DNA of 64,000 bases from Conchocele bisecta (lineage: Eukaryota > Mollusca > Bivalvia > Lucinida > Thyasiridae): NCBI GenBank assembly GCA_029237695.1, contig CM055271.1:82719488-82783487 (forward strand). The letters are read 5' to 3'. A program made the translations under genes and the position numbers. The notes below the pieces were generated by a model. The model saw nothing but the letters and a program-made list of their open reading frames with translations, ran no database searches and was not told where the DNA came from. This document shows, in pieces, positions 1-12,900 of the stretch (positions within the stretch are counted from its first letter, which is position 1; each line of letters opens with the position of its first letter).

Positions 1-1247
1 TGGTATGTAGCTTCGTTATCATGTGTAGATGTGCAAAGTGAATTCGGATTTTTCATCCGACCCTCCATCATGGATTATCTCCCTCAGGCTCTTTCGGACT
101 CATAATTTCCCATTTTTTCCTTGTAACTCGAAAAACTTTTTCACCTTCATGCCTACACGCCTGATATTTGGTATGTACCTTCGTTATCATGTGCAGATGC
201 GCAAAGTGAATTCGGATTTTTCATCCAACCCTCCATCATCGATTATCTCCCCCTTTCGGACTCATAATTTCCCATTTTTTCCTTGTAACTCGAAAAACTT
301 TTTCACCTTCATACCTACGCGCCTGATATTTGGTATGTAGTTTCGTTATCATGTGTAGATGTGCAAAGTGAATTCGGATTTTTCATCCGACCCTCCATCA
401 TGGATTATCTCCCTCAGGCTCTTTCGGACTCAGAATTTCCCATTTTTTCCTTGTAACTCGAAAAACTTTTTCACCTTCATGCCTACGCGCCTGATATTTG
501 GTATGTACCTTCGTTATCATGTGCAGATGCGCAAAGTGAATTCGGATTTTTCATCCAACCCTCCATCATCGATTATCTCCCCCTTTCGGACTCACAATTT
601 CCCATTTTTCCCTTGTAACTCGAAAACCTTTTTCACCTTCATACCTACGCGCCTGATATTTGGTATGTAGCTTCGTTATCATGTGCAGATGCGCAAAGTG
701 AATTCGGATTTTTCATCCGACCCTCCATCATGGATTATCTCCCCCTTTCGGACTCAGGACTCAGAATTTCCCACTTTTTCCTTGTAACTCGAAAAACTTT
801 TTCACCTTCATACCTACGCGCCTGATATTTGGTATGTAGCTTCGTTATCATGTGCAGATGCGCAAAGTGAATTCGGATTTTTGATCCGACCCTCCATCAT
901 GGATTATCTCCCCCTTTCGGACTCAGAATTTCTCAATTTTTCATTGTAAGACAAAAAAAACTTTCTCACCTTAATACCTACATTTCTGATATTTGATATG
1001 TAGCTTCGTTATGATGCGCAAAGTGAATTCGGATTTTTGATCCGACCTTCCATCATGGATTATCTCCCCCTTTCGGACTTAGAATTTCACTATTTTTCCT
1101 CGTAGGTCGAAAAACTTTTTCACCTTAATACCTACGCGTCTGATATTTGGTTCGTAGCTTCGTTTTGATGTGCTGATGCGCAAAGTGAATTCGGATTTTT
1201 TATCCGACCCTCCATCATGGATTACCTCCCCCTTTCGGACTTAGCAT
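1..1247. repeat. Satellite array, ~165 bp monomer in 330 bp dimers
   Basis: About 7.5 head-to-tail monomers start near 1, 169, 331, 499, 661, 830, 993 and 1147. Each begins with TGGTATGTAG or a close variant and contains 'aaagtgaattcggattttt'. Monomers 1+2 and 3+4 are nearly identical as 330 bp pairs, which is a higher-order dimer. Later monomers diverge progressively. The array runs off the left edge. A diverged single copy lies at 35,406-35,560. Confidence 0.93.
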
Positions 1248-2162
1248 TTGGGGAAAGTGGGTATATTGCGATGGCGTGCCATCGACTTTTTCTAGTTCAG
1301 CAAAGGGAAAATGATAAAAAAATATACGATGTTCTGCTATCTGAACAAAAACATAACTAAGGGACGTTACTCTCAAACGCCAGACTTGATTGTACTGTCT
1401 GTCGTTTATAAACATTTGGGCCAAGACGTTTCGGCCCACTCTGGTCATTATGGTACAGTCGGTAGAAATGTTAAATTGAATGGCAATATATATCAAGACA
1501 GCGTCAATCATTAATGCTGATCAGATTTACGCCTACGGACGTTTCGTCAGCGTTTCGGATCTGTCGGGTTTGAGATGCTTTGAAAATGGCGTCTCCGTAA
1601 CCGTGTAAATTCTGATCACCCTGTGTCTGTGCAAATAGCTACTGCTGATGAGGAATTTACCGTGACACCGGAAACAGTCGAATTTCGCTTCCGCTTTTGA
1701 AAGTGAAAGTAGCAATTATGTTTTTTCTCTGATTTTAAAGGAAGTTGCTTTCGAAATAATGGAAAGAAAAAAAATATAATTGGACAATTAGCTCCGATTT
1801 TGTTTCAAGTCGGTACTGGGCGTTTATTAGAGGCACTAATTTCGTGAAAATCGGCCAAAAAATGTGTCATTTTCAACGTAAAAAGTGGGGGGTCTGCGTC
1901 TATTAGAGCATGGGCGTCTATTAGAATCTTTACGGTATTTTCCTTAGTCCCCTGGAATTTGAGTAAACAAGTGTAGACTGTACACCTTGTACTGCACAAC
2001 CGCTTGCGGTAATCTTGCCATCATTTGTTACTTTCTTTATTTCACTAGAAATTTGGTGTGTCGGCACACGAATGGCCCCCCTGACAGCTAAAGAAAACGA
2101 GGTACATTTGAATACATAGAGAAGCATGCATTTGTCACAGCATGAAAGCAGACCATCAGAGC
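1248..2162. other. No gene recognised
   Basis: Unique-looking sequence between two tandem arrays. Only short random-looking frames are present, and no splice-flanked exon or known domain was seen. Confidence 0.5.
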
Positions 2163-2700
2163 AATGTGTGTGTGAAATATCAAGCAGATCCATGCAAGGA
2201 AACAGACATTATAGGACACTTACCCCAGTTTTGAATGCCCCAAGTATGTGACCTTGACACTGGGCTTAGCAAGGGCAGGACAATCGCGTATTTTTCACAG
2301 AGCGGTAGAGGACTGTTAATGCAAGGCGTGTGCGAAATATCAAGCAGATTCATGCAAAGAAACAGAAATTATAAAATACATTTACCCAGGAATTAAGGTT
2401 TCAAATGCATGTGTGTATGTGACCTTGACCCTGGGCTTAGCGGGTGCGATCGTCGATTTGTTACAGGGCGATAAAAGACCATTAAAGCAATGACTGAATG
2501 AGTGGAGTGTGTGAAATATCAAGCAGATCCGATCAAGGAAACAGACATTATAAGACGTTAAGGTTTCAAACGCACCAAGTATGTGACCTTGACCCTGGAC
2601 TTAGCGGAGGCGGAATGATCGTGGATTTGTTACAGGGCGGTAGAGGACCAGCAGAAGTTATAATATCAAATTGTGAATACCGTAAGGCGTATTCAGTTTG
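2163..2700. repeat. Tandem array, three ~165-180 bp units
   Basis: Three units each start 'gtgtgtgaaatatcaagcag' (near 2167, 2327 and 2507). Each carries a 'atgtgaccttgaccctgg' segment. Spacing is irregular because of indels. The leading 'gtcggcacacgaatg' piece (near 2059) recurs near 61,892. Confidence 0.85.
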
Positions 2701-3445
2701 CAGGCTGAACTATTCCACATAACAATGTCTTTGAAAATATATATCAAAGTGTTTAAAAAGATATACATATACTGAGAATGTGAGAAAGTGTGAACTTTTT
2801 AACATAATTTACCCCACCCACATTTTATGGCTAGCAAAAGTGAAAACACCATCAGTCATACATTCACACATGAATTACGACAACGGAAGACGATACCTGG
2901 CTCTCCTGTCGACTTAGTTCCATTCCTCTCGCATTATTTATGTTATTAAATCGGCCATGTAACTATCAAATACAGAAATATGTGACATTTTCTGCTTTTT
3001 TTCGAAACAAATTTATCTTCTTCCTACTTCCGGTCGGCCATTAGACTTATTCGTCGTTTTCCGTAATGTCTCGGCATATTCCGTAAAGTCAAAGTAAAAA
3101 AAGTGCGTTCCATCACTCAGGATTACTACGGAGGCTTAAAAGGGACATGCGCAAATTTTTTAAGCTGCCGTAGGATTACAGCCCGACGACTGTGATATTT
3201 GTATGTATAATGTTAAGCCAAAAAAAGATTTATCGATGATTCTTATGTAGAATATTACAATAAATTAAAAAAAATCATTTCTTACAAAACTCTGGTAGGT
3301 TTTTTTCCCCACAAATTCAAGATGGCCGCCAAAATAAACACAAAATCTAATAAATGAAAAACGGTTGTCTAATTTTCAATTTGGTATAAAAATATTGTAT
3401 TAAATAATTAGTTACATCAATTTTAGATATGCAAGTACATGGGTC
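2701..3445. other. No gene recognised
   Basis: AT-rich sequence with no recognisable exon, RNA gene or repeat array on either strand. Confidence 0.45.
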
Positions 3446-3988
3446 ATACCAGTTATCCGGACAATCAGTTTATCAGACAAATGAAAATACATGCTGATTA
3501 AGCTCTATATTTTGATCCGAGTCTGCAACGAATACATCTAAGTCACACAGGTGCTTGCTGTTTCCATGCCAGTGTGAAGAATACATCTCCAAGGTAAACA
3601 GTTTAGTTAAAATTGCTGAAAACATTCCCCAACTCTGTCCACAAGTTGTTTAAAAGTCGCTCGGGGGCTCAATCGAGTGCACCCATTACGTCATTGCAGA
3701 ATTGTTCTATGAATACAATACATTCTATTAATACGGTGTTTTCCAAAAAGCGAAGGCCGGGTGATCGTTTTTTTCTGCAGAACTACACTGTTTACACTGG
3801 TTTACAGGCGATACAAGTATGATTTTAATTTGAGAATAGAAGTTATAAGACGAGTATACGTGTGTCTGGATAACTGATTGTTGATGCTAAGTTTGGGGCA
3901 ATGTTATAACTGATGATCTGACCCAAATTTAAATGAGAGAGATGGCACATTTTGTCCGATAATCTGGAGGATCCCTGTAGTGTAAGAA
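3446..3988. mobile_element. Possible pogo/Tigger-like non-autonomous DNA element
   Basis: The left end contains 'ccagttatccggacaa'. The right end, read on the opposite strand, gives 'ccagattatcggacaa'. These form imperfect ~17 bp inverted ends resembling 'TATCCGGACA' pogo-type termini. A third copy of the motif lies near 3862. No transposase frame is visible. The assignment rests only on the ends. Confidence 0.35.
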
Positions 3989-4425
3989 GAATGGAACGAA
4001 AGACTGCAATCTTATAGAGTTCCTCTCCTTGAACAAGGTAATTAGGGTCTCATTCTGACATAACCCTTACAAATCTACAACAAACAATGGTTTCACGTGT
4101 CAGCTTGAGGTCCCTTTGATGTAACAAGTGTGTATTATGTTTATGGATTTGTTGGGGTTTGAGCTGAATTTTAGCTAAAAACAACAACAAAATATACGAG
4201 AAATAAAAAGATAACAACAGCTAAATAAAACGATAGACAAAAAAAATTAACCTAGAAAAGATTAAACATGAAAAGTAAATAACTATTAATAAACATAATA
4301 TAAATGTATGCATTTGCTACAGGAGGGTCCACATCGTCTCATGGGATCGTGAAATATCCATCTATACTGTGAGTTATGAAAAACACATCAATCATATCAA
4401 TACACATAGACGTAATTCACAAAAA
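3989..4425. other. No gene recognised
   Basis: AT-rich sequence with A-rich stretches (near 4176-4270). It may contain the decayed 3' tail region of the adjacent minus-strand retrotransposon, but no clear tail was identified. Confidence 0.4.
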
Positions 4426-4429
4426 TCGC

Positions 4430-5265
4430 TTACTGCGGAGGATATATGTATGCACAGCCTGAAAGACTTTCAACTTTATCTTCGTAGTATAAGTTATTAT
4501 TTCCAAACAGTATATTTATAAATAATTGAAGCTTTATATTCAAGTTGGCGATTTGTGTTGTTATATCATGATAGTATGAACAGTTAAGGAGGCAATGTTG
4601 TACATTTTCTATACTATTACAACGGCATATATTGGAGAATCTGAAATATATTTTATGGTTTAGATCATAATTAAGTGATCTACAATTCGTGCGCAATCTG
4701 ATGTGTCGAATTTGTGTTTTTCTAATCCCATGGTAGTATTGTTTTGGAAGTACCTTTGAAGGATTATAAAGAAATGTGTTATATTTCGCAAGTGGCGATA
4801 CCTTTCGGACGTGTAGCGGTAAATTATTCCATTCTGTAATGACTGAATGTAAGAAAGAATTAGAATACAGTGTAGTTCGTGAGTATGGTGGGTGGAAGTT
4901 GCTATTGTTCCGTAAATTATATCGATTGGTGCTTCCAACAGCATGATGGACAAGTGATCACAGATATTCAGATGTTAAACCATTTAGCATTTTGTAATAT
5001 AAAATTAATTTTTGATTTCGTCTGCGGTATCTTAAGCTTTCCCATCCTACTTCTTGGTACATATCATTCAATGATACCAATTTCGTGGCACCTGTGACGA
5101 TTATTGCTGCTTCATGTTGTATTTTATCAAGTTCATGTTTGTCTAGAACATGGCGTATTAATGCAATATAAATAGTTTGCAGTGTATTTCTTGAGTGTTT
5201 GAACTTCAAGCTCCTCGCAATATTAATTATGGCCCAAGCTATGTTATTGATATATGAGATCTGAA
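4430..5265 (-). pseudogene. Decayed non-LTR retrotransposon, C-terminal part of the reverse transcriptase polyprotein
   Basis: Reading the minus strand from about 5265, a frame carries 'SRNTLQTIYIALIRHVL', then 'AAIIVTGATK' and 'LRYRRRNQKLILYYKMLNG'. This is the usual post-polymerase region of animal LINE ORF2 proteins. After stops and frame changes near 4950-4700, a second frame (4430-4696) gives 'MRTNCRSLNYDLNHK' followed by a CxC...C...C segment ('NVQHCLLNCSYYHD'), the typical Cys-rich C-terminus. Nothing upstream encodes the polymerase palm, so this is a 5'-truncated, inactive copy. The clade (CR1/Jockey/I-like) cannot be fixed from this remnant. Confidence 0.72.
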
Positions 5266-5405
5266 GTTGCCGTGTCTAATGGAATTTGTTGTCTGAAAAT
5301 GAAGTCATGAAACAAAAAACCGCATTACTTTGCAAAATAAGACGATCGTTTGCGCCTAATTCTTTAAATCAGTTACACAATTTCATATACTACAAAGTAT
5401 ATAAC

Positions 5406-5507
5406 ACAGTGGGGTCAGCGTGTAAGTGCACACACGAACGAACACGACAGGTTGGTTCCAACCTGTCGTGTTCGTTCGTGTGTGCACGTACACGCTGACT
5501 CCACTGT
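5406..5507. repeat. Near-perfect ~100 bp palindrome
   Basis: Two ~50 bp arms meet at 'gttggttccaac' (5451-5462) with almost no spacer. The arms contain 'cacacgaacgaacacgaca' and its complement. The structure would fold into a long hairpin. No matching family was seen elsewhere in the window. Confidence 0.9.
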
Positions 5508-5705
5508 CCGTCCGTTGTCTTATAAATGTACCAAAGTCCAGACACAAACATTACCATAACAACTAATCATCAACGACCATCTTGAATTTGTGAGAAATGC
5601 ATGTATTTAAGAAATGAATATTCGAATTCAGCATAACATTCTACATAATAATCGCCCATCAAACAATTAATTTATGTACTGGCAGGCACGTAGCTAGGCG
5701 GAGGC

Positions 5706-6068
5706 CTGTAACCTATTTCACCAACATTGCAAAGTGTACTTTACTAGCAAAGTATACTTTGAGGGAGTAATCATTTATTTTTCCTGAAATGCATTATGTC
5801 ATATAGAACTAACGACTGCATATATTTGATGATTAAAAGTATGCAGAATTATTATACTGCATTTATTGCATTATCACAACCTAAATGGAAAAATATACTT
5901 TGAGGGAGAAATATTCAATTTTAGGATAAATTTAGTATTTCTTATTATACTGAATTGATTACATTATCACAGCCATTTTGGCTGTGATAATGTGATACAT
6001 TCAGTATAATAATTCTGCATAGAATGCTAGAAAAGTATACTTTGCAATGTTGGTGAAATCTGTTACTG
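5706..6068. mobile_element. Foldback MITE, family F1 (CAAAGTATACTTT ends)
   Basis: The TIR is ~60 bp and reads 'cctatttcaccaacattgc' then 'aaagtatactttgagggag'. A second hairpin sits at the centre (acattatcacagcc / ggctgtgataatgt). Members are 300-370 bp and non-coding. This copy is inverted relative to the one at 57,545. Confidence 0.88.
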
Positions 6069-6152
6069 GACTTCTGTTCAGCTTTAGACAGGGTCTGGCG
6101 ATGTCACTGACTGGTTTTTATTTCATACATGTAAAACTTAGTGTATGGTGTG

Positions 6153-6422
6153 ACCGGATGTACGGGGAGATAATCCGCGAGCTTCAGTGAGCGGACAACC
6201 GTGCTAGATACATGTACGTCATTTATCCCACACCACTGTCCAGTTAAATTATGTCAAGTTTACTGTCTGTTTCACGAAACCTTCCCCCCCCCCCCGGATG
6301 TACGGGGAGATAATCCGCTAGCTTCAGTGAGCGGACAACCGTGCTAGATACATGTACGTCATTTATCCCACACCACTGTCCAGTTAAATTATGTCAAGTT
6401 TACTGTCTGTTTCACGAAACCT
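6153..6422. repeat. ~129 bp tandem duplication joined by a poly-C tract
   Basis: Two nearly identical copies (6153-6282 and 6294-6422) each run from 'ggatgtacggggagataatc' to 'tgtctgtttcacgaaacc'. A run of 12-13 C separates them. The 'ggagataatccgcgagc' motif recurs at 13,150 and 23,032. Confidence 0.9.
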
Positions 6423-6971
6423 GCCCAAATTTTACTGATATATCTACAATGTAAAAACAAATGATTTTTGTTCAATAATATTAATTATTTTCGTTCTTTT
6501 TATTTCATGAAATTTTGTCAAATACTATAGTATTGAGTTTATTACAAAACAAAATAGTTCTCAATGGGAATTTAACATGGGAGGGGTAGGAGCTAGGGGA
6601 TGAGTAAACATGGAAAAACAAAAGGAACGTGACTCTAAAACCTGGCTAGATAGCTTGGACATAAACTAATTAAGAAAACAAGTTAAATTTTTGAAAAATA
6701 TGTCCACTATTTCTGAAACTAGTTAAATCCCCATTTTTTTTTAAATAAGATCAAAATTAGACAAAATTTGCACTTACGAACATTTTAGTCGTCGAAGTTT
6801 AGTGAAACGGGCCCCAGATACACTCATGCAACACACACACAAAACTCATGAATGGGAATACGAATTACGATATCGCTAGCCCTCCCCGAACCTCAATTCA
6901 CTTAAGCCTTAAGGTCACCAGTATACATTATATCCACACGAGCAGACATATATAATTTTCTGGTCGATATC

Positions 6972-9900
6972 ATGGAATCTGCCAAGGATGTGACGCCAGT
7001 AGACACGGCACAAACTCCGTGCTATCCAGAACCATTCAACACTGTGCCGAAATATGCAGCATCCACGAAGATTGGGTGTTTACCGGAGTCACAAATTCGG
7101 GAGTTCTTCGATCAAGTAAGCGTTTAGTATTAGTCCAGTCGTAGTTGTCTCCCGTGGTTTGTTTTTCCAATAATGTAGAACTATGTGAGGCCCCGCGAGT
7201 CTGTTTTAATAACGACTAAAATGTTCGTAGAGTGCACAATTACGATAGTCCGTAAATTTCACATTAACAATGTTTTCTTGTAAACAATTATTGGATTTAC
7301 ATTTATTGAGCATAGGCTGCATGCGACATATACTCAATACATATAAATTCATCAATTGAAATTTCCAGACGATCCTAAATTTGCTTGTAATGCAATATCT
7401 TCAGGGGCCCGTTTCACTAAACTTCGTACGACTAAAATGTTGTCGAAGTGCAGCTTTAGAATAGTCTGTACATTTCAATTGATAGATTTACATTTATTGA
7501 GCATATGTTGCATATGCAGCCTTTGCTCAATAAATGTGAATCCAATAATTGTTTACAAGAAAACATTGTTAATGTGAAATTTACAGACTATCATAATGTT
7601 GCACTTACGAACATTTTAATCGTACGAAGTTTAGTGAAACAGCCCCCGGAATGTAGCTGAATGTGAATTAGTCCGGAATCCGGCGACTATTTCGACGTGA
7701 AACATGTTACGCCTGCGTGGAGTGCAGCACCAGCAGTACAACTCTGAATAAATGATGCAGTCGTCTGATGCTTGTTTTTTCTCTCGGCAAATACAAGTTT
7801 TTTGACAGTGCATCTAAGAAATGCTTCTTCAAGTGGATGGCGAACAGTGAACAGACCGCGCGGATGCTCAGGCTGATCTGAGGCTACATGTATACTGATC
7901 TTGGGTCACGAACTTAGTAAACCATTTCCTCGTAGCAAGTCAGATTTGGTTTAATTTGTTCGATTTACAATTTAGAAGCTGGACTTGTTTTTTCTTTTTA
8001 AGTAGGATACGTTTCTGCTCTGCGATTGGTGAATGTTTGCCTTATATCCCTGACACTTAGCACGTAGACTGTCATCAGAGCTCCAGTTAAGAGGCGTAAT
8101 TTGACCAAATGTTCGAGGTATTTTTCTTAGTTTTTCACCAACAATGTCAAGTTGGGAGTTTTTTAGAATCGTCTCAATGAGACGATTTTAAAGCACTCCC
8201 AACTTGCCATTTTTGGTGAAGAAATAATAGAATTCCCACCAAAGTTGATCAAATTACGCACCTTAACTGGAGCCCTGTGTCATAATGGACGCACAAACGT
8301 GTCTTATCTTTCTTTCAAATGTATAATACATGTATTGGCTGTATGGGAAAACCAACACACTCACTCTTACACAACCGCCAGATTTACTCTTTCCCAGTTG
8401 TCAACGTTTCTGACCATCTATTGGCAATCTCAACTCGTAATCAAGCGGTTTGATTGGCTGAGCCTGAGCTATAACACAGCTCAGTCTCAGCCAACCAAGC
8501 AGCTTGGTCTCAAGAACAATATTCAAGCATTTTGCCATTGATTATTTTTAAAATTGTTGGCAAAATTAGCGCAGGTGGTGGTGTGTGGAATGCACCCACC
8601 AATATCGTCCAAACGTCTGGGAATTAGACATGTTCTAAACACGGTCTAATTCCTATTGGAATAAAATATACGTCTAATTTCCGAGGTTGGGGGGAAGAAT
8701 TTTTCCATACAAACAACAAAAAGGGCAGACTTGTTGACATGTTATTTATCCCGTCAACACAGTGCGTATGTGCCGTGAAACACGGTGCCGTGAAACATTT
8801 TTGATATCCTGTCAATACGACCTAATCACTGCGTATGAATATGTGCGGTGACTGGGGTTATTTGAGGTTAGTTGACGGGATAAATAGAATAGTAGGTTAG
8901 TGCCGTGAATGGGAAAAATATCTGGCGCGGCTCGGAAACGGGATGTGCTCGGCAGAGCCTCGCCTACCCCGTTTCTCAAGCCTTGCCAGATATTTTTTCC
9001 CATTCACGGCACTAACCAACTATTCTCTATCTATTTTCCTTATTTCTGAACCATGTTGTGACCACTCATTTGAACCGTCTCGACGAGACGGTCCAAATGG
9101 TGGTCACTACATATACTTCTGATGAGCAATAAAGAAATTATATTTTCCGTTTCCTGAGCCTTGCCAGATATTTTTTCCCATTCACGGCACTGACCTACTA
9201 TTCTCTATATCAAGGTATTGTCTTTACTACAGGTGGTTCTTTTGCATAAGCAACAAACACGCCGGCTGGTAATTTGTGACAGTCTAATTCCTGCCACTGG
9301 GATAGTTCGCTGTCTAAAACTTGGATCATGATATGTTAATTTTGCAACCAATCCAATCCAATCATCACAAACTTATTTTCAGACTAGTCCATTTATGAAA
9401 AGGGGGTGTTTAAGTTCTAAAAAATATGAAAATTACTTGTAAAAAGTGCAGACCCTGATTAGACGGCTCGTCACGACCTACACGTTTTGCCAATATCACA
9501 GGCATGTCACGTTGGTGTTGAAAGGGCTTAATGGTGCAGAAGACACTTACATAAATAAAATATTAATAAATGGCACTTCGCGCCGGTGTAAAGTGTTTCA
9601 CGTCGAAATATGCGCCTGCTTCCTGACGAATTCCCATTCAGCTGTACAGTATATGCAGAATATACTGTATAAGCGCATTTTCGTCTAGTAACCGGCGCAA
9701 GAAATTTGATAGGTGCCTAGCAAGTATAGGAAGAGGTTTGCATTCATAGCAGTGGCGTAGTCAGTGGGGTGGGTGGGTGCGAGGTGTGCGAGGTGTGCGA
9801 AGCACCCACCAACATTTGGACAGATGTGCAGGTTAATTTCAACTTACGGTGTGTTCTGAAGAAAATTACTACACTACATGTGACAATTATAGGTTTAAAA

Positions 9901-12900
9901 TCACTAACATCGATGAAATTTAATTTATTGTTTACCCTAGTTTCTCGACCAAGTTTTTGTATCCACCCGATATAATGTCTACATATTCCGTGTGTTGTTA
10001 ATTTAACATATACTAGTATGTTCTTAAAGATACAAATTCCTATACACGGCTATTGTATATATTCGTTGCTAGGGCTACACGGTTGTGAAGGACTTTTTCA
10101 CGGCGGACGAGTTGCAGGCATGCCGAGACGCCATTGAGGACATGGTGGATAATCTCGCCAATAAGCTGTTCGAGGCGGGCAAAATCACAAGTAGGTTTTT
10201 TCCTTTTCATGCAGCGCTCAGCGGGGTCCGAAGTTGTAGGGGGAAAAGTTTACTGAAAGTCCGATTCGGTATAGAGACGTCCCTTGAACACCTTTGTCTC
10301 TATACCGAATCGTACTTTCAGTATTTTTTCCCAGCACAACTTCGAACTTTTCAAGGGACGCCTAGATCTATACCGAATCGTACTTTCAGTATGTTTCTCC
10401 TAGCACAACTTCGAACTTTTCAAGGGACGCCTCTGTACATAATCAGATTTTCAGTATTTTATTCGCAGCACAACATCAGACCTCAGGGGCACTTATGTAC
10501 CGACTCGTTCTTTCGGTAATTTCTTCCCAGCACAACTACGAACGTTTCAAGGGACGCCTCTATACCAAATCGTACTTTCAGTATTTTTATCCCAGCACAA
10601 CTTCGAACGTTTCAAGGGACGCCTTTATACGGAATCGGTTTTAGTAAACTTTTCCCAGCACCACTTCGACATTTTCAAATGATTTCTGTATACTTCTTCG
10701 ATACCGTATACAGTCTACAGAAATTGGTGGATGGGTAACTGTATCCATTCCACAGCTGTTAGTATTTTACACCATTATGTCGTCATAGTATTTCTTTAAT
10801 TATTATGTTCCCCGCCTATGCCACCTGCCAGGGGGTCTATTTTTTCACTATAAAGGTTATTTTATTTTTGTTTACGCGTTCTTCATACCTGTAAGGAGTA
10901 TATATTGTTCCAGCGACTCCAGGTACAACATCAGTTTCCAGGTAGAAAATCACATAGCTAATATCAAATGGGGCTTTAACTGGGTAGATGGGGCGTGTGT
11001 GTTTTGCGACCAGCGCATCCGCACAGGCTGATCAGGATCTGCACTGTTCGCTATTCCATCAAGCAAACACTTACATGCTTCTAACAAGCACTATAGATCA
11101 GTCAACAGGAGTGTGATATATTATTTTTTTACAAAGTTGCGCGCCGTTCACATGTGGTGTATTTGTGGGATAAATCTGTATTTGTCCGACAGAACTGTGT
11201 AAGGAGTATGGGCTGTTTAAACGACTCACGAAGCTGGAAGAGGAGTTTCCGGGCACCAATGTACTGTTATTCAAACACCAGAAGATACCCAAGGTCAGTG
11301 CACAGGTGGAAGACTCGGACCTAGGATGCAGTTAGAAAAACACATTAGCCCACACGTCCATTTATGTTAGACTATATAATGTTGCATAACGTGTTCGGAC
11401 TGTATAATCTAACAGACGTGGGTGTGGAAATGTTTTTCGAATTGGTCATTTACTGGATCCTAGGTCCGAGTATTCTACCTGTGGCTCAGTGCATATCGTT
11501 TGGGCATACAGTGGCGTGGCCATGTGCCTGTTTCACTAAACTTCTTTTACATAGAAATGTTCGTACGGAGTAGCTTCTCAACGTTACCATTTTGGACCTA
11601 CATTATATGCACATATTATATTTGTACTTACAAGAAGTTAAATTGGCCCCAGTTCTCACCGTGGGGATCTGGGTGGGGGTGCAGATTGTGGATCGGTGAC
11701 CCGTTTCACTAAACTTCGTAAATGTTCGTTAGTGTCAAATTATGGTATTCTGTAAATTTTACATTAACAACATTTTCTTGTAAACAATTATTGGATTTAC
11801 ATTTATTGAGCATAGGCTGCATATGCATCTTCGTTATCCAAATGATTTTCTTTTTTTTCGTTCTTTCCGTTTGTGAACCTTCAACAAATCTTCGCAGTAC
11901 GTTAAAAAGCATGCACACTACTTATCTTTTATGTCAGGCATTTCGCGACCTTTGGTGTAACGAGCGTCTGTTGAACGTCATCGAACAGCTGATTGGACCA
12001 GACATCGCCGGACATCCGGTCTGGAACATGCGCACTAAGACTCCACAGTCGAAAGCGCTGGATGTACCATGGCATCAAGGTATGGCCATATAGTATTATG
12101 TTTTCTTTTGTTTCGTTTGGGAACATTCAACAAATCTTCGCCGTAGCATTTTCTGATGAATTTAAAGGTACATGCCCACTCAGAAGGCACACCATGTTCT
12201 TTATATCAGAGACACCATCTGAGACACTTTCTGTCAAAAAAAACATTAATTCACCATTACTCCACATATTTATTGGCATTATATACATTTTATATCAGAT
12301 GTAAACTTCCACACTGATATTAGGGACAATAACCGTGTTTCCTTAAAATGTTAATTGACATTACTATTTATTCTCTGTACTTATTTTTTGATGTGCAATG
12401 ATCATACTTTATAATCTGTCGAAAATACTATTTTTTCAGGTAACGCATTTAATTAGTATAAGTGAATAAAAAATATCATGCCTCATTTGCATATGAAAAT
12501 AGCCTGATACCGCCGCGCGTCACTATCAGTAAAATAAATATTACTAAATGATTATATCTGTATATCGGGCACTCGTAATTGTTAGAACTGGTGGAATAGT
12601 GACACAATTGTACAAATATTTAATTCCAATACAGAGCAGTGTGTGCCTACTGAGTGGCCATGTATCTTTAAAGTATGTAAACTACACTAGCATTAGGGAG
12701 ATTTGCAAGACAAGTTATGCTTTCCGTCCAATTGCATGACTTACATGTATTACCAATTCAAGTAGTATTTAACTGTACCATATTGCATGATACAGTGGTA
12801 TACAGTGGCTTAGAGCAGTTTCACTGTAAATCAGACAGTTGATCATTCTGAATAATAGCTGTCTACTATGCGATCACTAACATACATTATCACCTGAGAT

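Noticed and set aside
29..670. Two 103-codon frames in the left satellite
   Set aside because: Both are the same 330 bp satellite dimer translated; they follow the repeat period and have no domain.
8245..8541. 98-codon plus-strand frame
   Set aside because: Begins inside an F3 MITE arm, lies in PhyH intron 1, and has no splice signals or domain.
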